NCBI GenBank assembly: GCA_003003615.1
Contig: PVWD01000017.1
Span: forward strand, 1-43,855
Source of the DNA: a filamentous cyanobacterium CCP2
GTDB lineage: Bacteria > Cyanobacteriota > Cyanobacteriia > Elainellales > Elainellaceae
DNA: 43,855 nt
Reading direction: 5' to 3'
A program made the position numbers and the translations under genes. Below the pieces are notes generated by a model. That model had not been told where the DNA came from and did no database searches. It saw nothing but the letters and a program-made list of their open reading frames with translations. This document shows positions 38,613 through 43,855 of the stretch, in pieces; within the stretch, counting starts at the first letter, position 1, and each line of letters opens with the position of its first letter.

Positions 38613-38910
38613 AACATTGGATTTTCGCAAGCTTCCTGACCTAATTCGTCGTCCGATTGTGACGGAAAAGGCAACTCGCTTGCTAGAGGACAATAAGTAC
38701 ACCTTCGAGGTTGCGCCCAAAGCAACAAAGCCAGAAATTAAGGCAGCGATCGAGGATCTGTTTGACGTAACTGTTCTGCGGGTTAACACAATTACTCCCC
38801 CGCGCAAACAACGCCGAGTTGGACGGTTTGTTGGACACCGATCGCACTACAAGCGAGCCATTGTTACTTTGGCACCTGGGGATTCCATCACGCTTTTCCC
38901 TGAAGTTTAA
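38605..38910 (+). CDS. rplW: 50S ribosomal protein L23
   Basis: The 101-residue L23 carries the family pattern [50 protein letters not shown]. It sits at the tunnel exit, where trigger factor and SRP dock. Its start lies eight bases inside rplD, so translation is probably coupled. Confidence 0.97.
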   Translation: MTKTLDFRKLPDLIRRPIVTEKATRLLEDNKYTFEVAPKATKPEIKAAIEDLFDVTVLRVNTITPPRKQRRVGRFVGHRSHYKRAIVTLAPGDSITLFPEV

Positions 38911-38947
38911 CCCCGAAGTCTAGGAAACATTCCAACGAGATTGAGCT

Positions 38948-39811
38948 ATGGGCATTCGTTACTACCGACCCTATACCCCTGGAACCCGTGAGCGAGTTGT
39001 CTCTGACTTTGCCGAGGTGACTCGTAGCGAACCAGAAAAATCGCTGACCGTTTCAATTCACCGCCCCAAAGGTCGGAACAATCGGGGTGTGATTACCTGT
39101 CGCCATCGGGGGGGTGGGCACAAGCGGCTGTATCGCATCATTGATTTTCATCGGAATAAGCACAATATTCCCGCTAAGGTCGCATCAATTGAATACGATC
39201 CTAACCGCAACGCTCGGATTGCTCTCTTGCACTATCAAGATGGTGAGAAGCGGTATATTCTACACCCTGCGAACCTAGCAGTTGGTTCAACAGTTATTTC
39301 TGGGCCAGATGCCCCCTTTGAAGTGGGAAATGCTTTGCCCTTAGGCAACATGCCCCTGGGAACGACGGTTCACAATGTGGAGCTTGTTCCTGGTAAAGGT
39401 GGACAAATTGTTCGTGCCGCAGGAACTTCAGCGCAGTTGGTTGCTAAGGAAGGTAATTTTGTTACCTTGAGGCTGCCTTCTACTGAAGTGCGGATGGTTC
39501 GTCGCGAGTGCTATGCCACAATCGGGCAAGTCGGTAACGCTGATGTCCGTAATACCAGCTTAGGTAAGGCGGGACGCAAGCGATGGAAGGGGCGTAGACC
39601 TGAGGTTCGAGGCAGTGTCATGAACCCAGTGGATCATCCTCACGGTGGTGGTGAGGGTCGTGCGCCGATCGGTCGTCCTGGTCCGGTTACTCCCTGGGGT
39701 AAACCGACGTTAGGAGCTAAAACCCGTAAGAAGAAGAAGTTGAGCAGCGCACTCATTGTTCGTCGTCGTCGTCGCACTTCTAAGCGAGGAAGAGGCGGAC
39801 GTGAATCCTAA
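38948..39811 (+). CDS. rplB: 50S ribosomal protein L2
   Basis: The 287-residue L2 is complete. The C-terminal hallmark [32 protein letters not shown] is present with the conserved His in the HPHGGG loop close to the peptidyl transferase centre, then a basic tail. The following 117 bp, before rpsS, are unusually long for this operon and hold repeat DNA. Confidence 0.97.
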   Translation: MGIRYYRPYTPGTRERVVSDFAEVTRSEPEKSLTVSIHRPKGRNNRGVITCRHRGGGHKRLYRIIDFHRNKHNIPAKVASIEYDPNRNARIALLHYQDGEKRYILHPANLAVGSTVISGPDAPFEVGNALPLGNMPLGTTVHNVELVPGKGGQIVRAAGTSAQLVAKEGNFVTLRLPSTEVRMVRRECYATIGQVGNADVRNTSLGKAGRKRWKGRRPEVRGSVMNPVDHPHGGGEGRAPIGRPGPVTPWGKPTLGAKTRKKKKLSSALIVRRRRRTSKRGRGGRES

Positions 39812-39928
39812 TTCAATTTTGGGTTTTAGATTCCTGATTCTGGGTTGATCGCTTGATGAAGCCATCCAAAATCCAAAGTCCAAAATCCAAAATCTAAAAT
39901 TCAATTGCTTTAGAGGTTAGTTAACGTC
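39812..39928 (+). repeat. heptamer tract and imperfect inverted repeat between rplB and rpsS
   Basis: Five seven-base units run from 39866 to 39900: CCAAAAT, CCAAAGT, CCAAAAT, CCAAAAT, CTAAAAT. The start of the spacer, from ATTCAATTTTGGG at 39811, is partly complementary to the tract and its ATTCAATTG end, so the spacer could fold into an imperfect hairpin within the operon mRNA. Confidence 0.75.
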
Positions 39929-40207
39929 ATGTCTCGATCGCTCAAAAAAGGCCCATTTGTTGCGGATCATCTGCTCAAGAAGGTGGAAAACCTGAATGCT
40001 AAGGGTGAAAAGCAAGTCATTAAAACCTGGTCTAGGGCATCCACCATTCTTCCCCAGATGATTGGTCATACGATCGCCGTTCACAACGGTCGTCAGCATG
40101 TTCCAGTCTACGTGACGGAGCAGATGGTGGGTCATAAACTCGGTGAATTTGCCCCAACTCGCACCTTCCGGGGTCACGCGAAGAGTGACAAGAAGGCTCG
40201 ACGCTAA
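39929..40207 (+). CDS. rpsS: 30S ribosomal protein S19
   Basis: The 92-residue S19 begins [20 protein letters not shown] and has [52 protein letters not shown], the standard pattern. It binds 16S rRNA in the head of the small subunit with S13. Its start is 117 bp after rplB, with repeat DNA between them. Confidence 0.97.
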   Translation: MSRSLKKGPFVADHLLKKVENLNAKGEKQVIKTWSRASTILPQMIGHTIAVHNGRQHVPVYVTEQMVGHKLGEFAPTRTFRGHAKSDKKARR

Positions 40208-40219
40208 AAGGAGAAAGTT

Positions 40220-40585
40220 ATGGCTATCGCTACTGGAGAAGTCAAAGCAGTTGCAAAGTATATCCGTATGTCACCTCATAAGGTGCGTCGAGTTTTAGAT
40301 CAAATTCGCGGACGCTCCTACCGGGAGGCACTAATTATTTTAGAATTCATGCCTTATCGTGCTTGTGAGCCTATTTTGAAGGTGCTGCGTTCAGCAGTGG
40401 CAAACGCAGAGCACAACGAAGGATATACTCCATCTGATCTTTTTGTCAGCCAGGCCTTTGCGGATCAAGGCCCTGTGCTGAGACGCTATCGTCCTCGCGC
40501 TCAAGGACGAGCCTACCAAATTCGTAAACCGACGTGCCACATTACGATCGCCGTTGCTCTAGGCGTAGAAGATGACGAAGAATAA
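40220..40585 (+). CDS. rplV: 50S ribosomal protein L22
   Basis: The 121-residue L22 shows [49 protein letters not shown] and the hairpin loop [27 protein letters not shown] that lines the exit tunnel and is a site of macrolide resistance in bacteria. AAGGAG seven bases before the ATG is a good ribosome binding site; the gap to rpsS is 12 bp. Confidence 0.97.
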   Translation: MAIATGEVKAVAKYIRMSPHKVRRVLDQIRGRSYREALIILEFMPYRACEPILKVLRSAVANAEHNEGYTPSDLFVSQAFADQGPVLRRYRPRAQGRAYQIRKPTCHITIAVALGVEDDEE

Positions 40586-40649
40586 AAAGATTTGGTTCAC
40601 TGAACATGCTGGTTCACTGAACGCACTATAGACAGATAGAGGACGTACC

Positions 40650-41399
40650 GTGGGACAAAAGATTCATCCAGTAGGCTTTCGCCTTGGCATTACACAGGAG
40701 CACAAATCGCGATGGTTTGCCGATTTCGATCGCTATCCTAAGCTCCTGCAAGAAGATCACACCATCCGAAATTTTCTTGAAAAGAACCCCATGCGGCTAA
40801 AAAGCTTAGAAAGCCCAGGGATTTCTCAAATTCGGATTGAGCGGAAAGCAGATCAAATTGACCTAGAGGTTCATACTGCACGACCTGGTGTTGTGGTTGG
40901 ACGGGGTGGACAGGGCATCGAAGAGCTGCGGACGGGTTTACAGCGAGCATTAGGCGACAGCAACCGTCAAATTCGCATCAACGTTGTTGAAGTGGCTCGC
41001 GTTGATGCCGATGCAGGATTAATTGCTGAGTACGTCGCCCAGCAGCTAGAACGCCGGGTTTCATTCCGTCGAGTGGTTCGTCAGGCTATTCAGCGTGCTC
41101 AACGTGCAGGGGTTGAAGGCATCAAAATCCAGGTGAGCGGTCGCTTGAATGGTGCTGAGATCGCGCGAACAGAATATACCCGTGAAGGAAAAGTCCCCCT
41201 TCACACCCTACGTGCAGACATTGATTACGCTTACCGCACTGCACAAACCATTTACGGCATCTTAGGCATCAAGGTTTGGATCTTCAAGGGTGAGATCATC
41301 CCTGGACAGGAGGAAGTGTCTCAACCTGCTAATACCCAACCTCGTCGCCGCCAGCAGCGTCGTCGCCAACAGTATGAAGATCGATCGAATGAAGGCTAA
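40650..41399 (+). CDS. rpsC: 30S ribosomal protein S3
   Basis: The GTG-initiated 249-residue S3 begins [25 protein letters not shown]. The KH domain loop is [14 protein letters not shown], with the GxxG motif. The C-terminal domain has [42 protein letters not shown] low-complexity Arg/Gln tail ([10 protein letters not shown]) ends the protein. Confidence 0.97.
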   Translation: MGQKIHPVGFRLGITQEHKSRWFADFDRYPKLLQEDHTIRNFLEKNPMRLKSLESPGISQIRIERKADQIDLEVHTARPGVVVGRGGQGIEELRTGLQRALGDSNRQIRINVVEVARVDADAGLIAEYVAQQLERRVSFRRVVRQAIQRAQRAGVEGIKIQVSGRLNGAEIARTEYTREGKVPLHTLRADIDYAYRTAQTIYGILGIKVWIFKGEIIPGQEEVSQPANTQPRRRQQRRRQQYEDRSNEG

Positions 41400-41488
41400 A
41401 GGGCAGCGGAGCAAGGATAAAAGCTGAACGAAATCTTCTTAGTCTTTAATCCAGTCCTCAACCTCTCATCCCCAGCAAGGTAAAAGCC

Positions 41489-41908
41489 ATGTTAAGTCCT
41501 AGAAGAACTAAATTCCGAAAACAGCAGCGCGGACGCATGAAAGGAATGGCGACCGTAGGCAATAAGATCAACTTCGGTGATTATGCACTGCAAGCTTTAG
41601 AGCCCTCCTGGATTACGTCTCGTCAAATTGAGGCAAGTCGGCGTGCAATGACCCGGTATATCCGACGGGGCGGCAAGATTTGGATTCGGATTTTCCCTGA
41701 TAAACCTGTAACAATGCGTCCTGCTGAAACCCGTATGGGTTCTGGTAAGGGAAGCCCGGAGTACTGGGTGGCAGTTGTCAAGCCAGGTCGTATTTTGTTT
41801 GAAGTGGCTGGTGTGCCAGAGCAAACAGCCCGCGAGGCAATGCGGCTTGCTCAATATAAATTGCCAATCAAAACGAAGTTCATCACGCGAGATGCGGAGG
41901 AGTCGTAA
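41489..41908 (+). CDS. rplP: 50S ribosomal protein L16
   Basis: The 139-residue L16 reads [30 protein letters not shown] and [43 protein letters not shown], the standard pattern. It helps position A-site tRNA. The gap to rpsC is 89 bp, the gap to rpmC only two bases. Confidence 0.97.
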   Translation: MLSPRRTKFRKQQRGRMKGMATVGNKINFGDYALQALEPSWITSRQIEASRRAMTRYIRRGGKIWIRIFPDKPVTMRPAETRMGSGKGSPEYWVAVVKPGRILFEVAGVPEQTAREAMRLAQYKLPIKTKFITRDAEES

Positions 41909-41910
41909 TT

Positions 41911-42171
41911 ATGCCTCTGCCTAAGATTGAGGAAGTCAGAGACCTGAGTGATCAGGAATTGAATGAGCAAATTATTGCTACAAAGCGAGATCTGTTTCAA
42001 TTGAGGTTCCAGAAGGCAACTCGCCAATTGGAAAAACCTCACCAGTTTAAGCACTTGCGCCATCGCCTCGCTCAGTTGATGACGGTTGAACGGGAACGCC
42101 AGTTGACAGCCGTCAAAGCGACTCCAAGCGCAGAATCTAACCAACCAGAAGAGAGTGCAGCAGAGGAGTAA
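41911..42171 (+). CDS. rpmC: 50S ribosomal protein L29 with acidic tail
   Basis: L29 lies beside L23 at the tunnel exit. The core is MPLPKIEEVRDLSDQELNEQIIATKRDLFQLRFQKATRQLEKPHQFKHLRHRLAQLMTVERER. The 86-residue product is longer than the usual 60 to 75 because of a Ser/Glu-rich tail (SAESNQPEESAAEE). Confidence 0.95.
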   Translation: MPLPKIEEVRDLSDQELNEQIIATKRDLFQLRFQKATRQLEKPHQFKHLRHRLAQLMTVERERQLTAVKATPSAESNQPEESAAEE

Positions 42172-42177
42172 GGAGCT

Positions 42178-42534
42178 ATGGCAGTCAAAGAACGAGTTGG
42201 TCTAGTCGTTAGTGACAAAATGGACAAAACGGTGGTGGTGGCGGTAGAAAACCGTGCCCCTCACCCGAAGTATCGCAAGATTGTGGTGCAAACCAAACGA
42301 TACAAGGTGCATGATGAGGAAAATAAGTGTCAGGTTGGCGATCGAGTCCGCATTCGAGAAACCCGTCCACTTAGCCGCACTAAACGGTGGACTGTGATTG
42401 GCATCCTTGGAGAAACCGCTTCTGAGGAAGTCGAATCAGCGTCCGAGGTGCAACAACCCGCACCATCTGAGCAACCGAGTGCGGAACCAGTAAACCAGTC
42501 ATCAGAACCGGATGAGCAGGGAGAGGAACAGTGA
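42178..42534 (+). CDS. rpsQ: 30S ribosomal protein S17 with long acidic tail
   Basis: The first 80 residues are typical S17: [68 protein letters not shown]. About 38 further residues, rich in Glu, Ser, Pro and Gln, make 118 in total. The stop region overlaps the rplN start by four bases. The tail is probably disordered and on the ribosome surface (inference). Confidence 0.95.
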   Translation: MAVKERVGLVVSDKMDKTVVVAVENRAPHPKYRKIVVQTKRYKVHDEENKCQVGDRVRIRETRPLSRTKRWTVIGILGETASEEVESASEVQQPAPSEQPSAEPVNQSSEPDEQGEEQ

Positions 42535-42896
42535 TTCAGCAAGAAACCTATCTCAATGTGGCAGATAATAGCGGTGCACGCAAGTTGATGTGTATTCGTG
42601 TTTTGGGTGGAAATCGTCGTTATGCCAACGTGGGCGATGTCATCATTGCTGTTGTCAAAGACGCGATCCCCAACATGGCTGTCAAGCGGTCAGATGTTGT
42701 TCGGGCGGTTGTCGTGCGGACAAAAAAGGGATTGCGGCGTGAAAGCGGCATGAGCATCCGCTTTGACGATAATGCTGCGGTGATTATCAATGCTGAGGGG
42801 AACCCCAGAGGGACACGAGTATTTGGGCCAGTTGCGCGTGAACTGCGAGATAAGAATTTCATGAAAATTGTTTCTCTCGCTCCGGAGGTGCTGTAA
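42531..42896 (+). CDS. rplN: 50S ribosomal protein L14
   Basis: The GTG-initiated 121-residue L14 reads [66 protein letters not shown] and ends [10 protein letters not shown], full length. It contacts 16S rRNA in an intersubunit bridge and is the docking site of RsfS. Four-base overlap with rpsQ and one-base overlap with rplX. Confidence 0.97.
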   Translation: MIQQETYLNVADNSGARKLMCIRVLGGNRRYANVGDVIIAVVKDAIPNMAVKRSDVVRAVVVRTKKGLRRESGMSIRFDDNAAVIINAEGNPRGTRVFGPVARELRDKNFMKIVSLAPEVL

Positions 42897-43231
42897 TGGC
42901 TCAAAAAACACGGCATAAGATGCATGTTAAGAAGGGCGATACTGTCCAAATCATTACTGGTTCAGAGAAAGGTAAAGTCGGTGAGATTCTACGGGTTTTG
43001 CCTGAAACCAGCAAGGTTGTTGTCCAGGGAGTGAACGTTCGCACCAAGCACGTTAAGCCCCAGCAAGAGGGTGAGTCGGGGCAAATCACCACCTTTGAAG
43101 CTCCAATTCATAGCTCCAACGTCATGCTCTATTCCACCAAGCAGAAAGTTGCTAGTCGAGTCTGCTACACGTTCAATTCTGAAGGACGTAAGGTGCGAAT
43201 GCTGAAAAAAACTGGCGAAGTAATTGACTAG
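42896..43231 (+). CDS. rplX: 50S ribosomal protein L24
   Basis: The 111-residue L24 has the KOW motif [22 protein letters not shown], followed by [15 protein letters not shown] and [24 protein letters not shown]. It starts 50S assembly by binding the 5' end of 23S rRNA. Its ATG shares one base with the rplN stop. Confidence 0.97.
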   Translation: MAQKTRHKMHVKKGDTVQIITGSEKGKVGEILRVLPETSKVVVQGVNVRTKHVKPQQEGESGQITTFEAPIHSSNVMLYSTKQKVASRVCYTFNSEGRKVRMLKKTGEVID

Positions 43232-43366
43232 CAAGACTGACAAGTAATGCATTCAAGCTTTCATTTGTCTCCAGATGTTGTGGGTTTCGTGGAGTTTACT
43301 CCTACTTCATCGCTCAAAACTCAACACTGCCCCTGACCAAGACCAGGGAAGACTAAGGTAAACACT

Positions 43367-43855
43367 ATGGCACAGCGACTAAAAACACTCTACCAAGAGA
43401 CAATTGTTCCCAAACTAATGGAACAGTTTCAATACGCCAATATTCATCAGGTTCCTAAAATCGTCAAGGTGACAGTGAACCGAGGATTAGGCGAAGCGGC
43501 TCAGAATGCAAAGGCACTGGAATCGTCCCTGAGCGAAATTGCGTTGGTTACAGGCCAAAAACCTGTTGTCACAAGGGCGAAGAAGGCGATCGCAGGATTC
43601 AAGATCCGCAAAGGGATGCCCGTCGGAATCATGGTGACATTGCGCTCCGATCGCATGTATGCCTTTCTAGACCGCTTCATTAATTTATCTCTTCCCAGAA
43701 TTCGGGACTTTCGGGGGATCAGCCCTAAGAGCTTTGACGGTCGAGGCAATTACACTTTGGGCGTTCGGGAACAGCTAATCTTCCCAGAAGTGGACTACGA
43801 TTCCATCGACCAAATTCGCGGCATGGACATTTCAATCATTACCACTGCCAATACG
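43367..43855 (+). CDS. rplE: 50S ribosomal protein L5, 3' end beyond window
   Basis: From ATG 43367, with AAGGT seven bases upstream, 163 codons run open to the window edge. The reading [68 protein letters not shown] and [32 protein letters not shown] is standard L5, a 5S rRNA binding protein of about 180 residues, so only a few residues are missing. The 135-bp gap after rplX has no clear feature. Confidence 0.96.
   Translation, partial: MAQRLKTLYQETIVPKLMEQFQYANIHQVPKIVKVTVNRGLGEAAQNAKALESSLSEIALVTGQKPVVTRAKKAIAGFKIRKGMPVGIMVTLRSDRMYAFLDRFINLSLPRIRDFRGISPKSFDGRGNYTLGVREQLIFPEVDYDSIDQIRGMDISIITTANT

Overview
The window is chromosomal DNA from a cyanobacterium, most likely a filamentous Leptolyngbya/Oscillatoriales-type lineage (inference). 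Evidence: the HIP1-type palindrome core CGATCG/GCGATCGC is scattered through genes on both strands; ndhN, ldpA and a Ycf45-type R3H ATPase are cyanobacterial/plastid-lineage genes; the ribosomal protein operon starts at rplC with no rpsJ; and intergenic DNA carries heptanucleotide tandem tracts typical of cyanobacteria.

Layout. 1-5.1 kb (all minus strand): a Uma2-family nuclease cut by the window edge, a 729-residue membrane-anchored helical-repeat protein, a small unknown protein and a lone Kae1-like HypF-type domain. 5.5-11.8 kb (minus strand): a five-gene set that reads as a phosphonate import and breakdown cassette: binding lipoprotein, ABC ATPase, fused two-half permease, a phosphonatase-like (PhnX-like) HAD hydrolase and an FAD-dependent amine/amino-acid oxidase type enzyme. 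No PhnW transaminase gene is present, so the oxidase probably makes the phosphono-aldehyde that the hydrolase cleaves. This is the most interesting system in the window. 12.2-20.3 kb: YdeI/OmdA protein and Rpn-type nuclease (plus), gyrB (minus), miaA (plus, with an in-frame repeat insertion), an unknown membrane protein (plus) and a mechanosensitive-channel family protein (minus). 20.9-29.2 kb: glgB (plus); Uma2, an alpha/beta-hydrolase homologue without its serine nucleophile, an orphan Zn/Mn ABC permease and cofH (all minus); then glyA and a GNAT acetyltransferase (plus). 29.2-32.4 kb (plus): remnant of a PstS-like gene, a small basic protein, a methyltransferase and an orphan sugar-type binding lipoprotein. 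32.7-36.6 kb (minus): R3H ATPase, LdpA and NdhN. 36.8-43.9 kb (plus): a predicted promoter, a long hairpin-rich leader, then rplC-rplD-rplW-rplB-rpsS-rplV-rpsC-rplP-rpmC-rpsQ-rplN-rplX and the start of rplE, cut by the window end.

Repeats form a second layer. A 21-nt REP-like hairpin element occurs at eight places plus one variant, mostly at gene ends. Heptamer tracts occur between genes, inside the ribosomal operon between rplB and rpsS, and inside the coding sequence of miaA. No tRNA, rRNA, CRISPR array, transposase or prophage gene was seen. All function calls come from reading protein motifs and gene order; no database search was possible.
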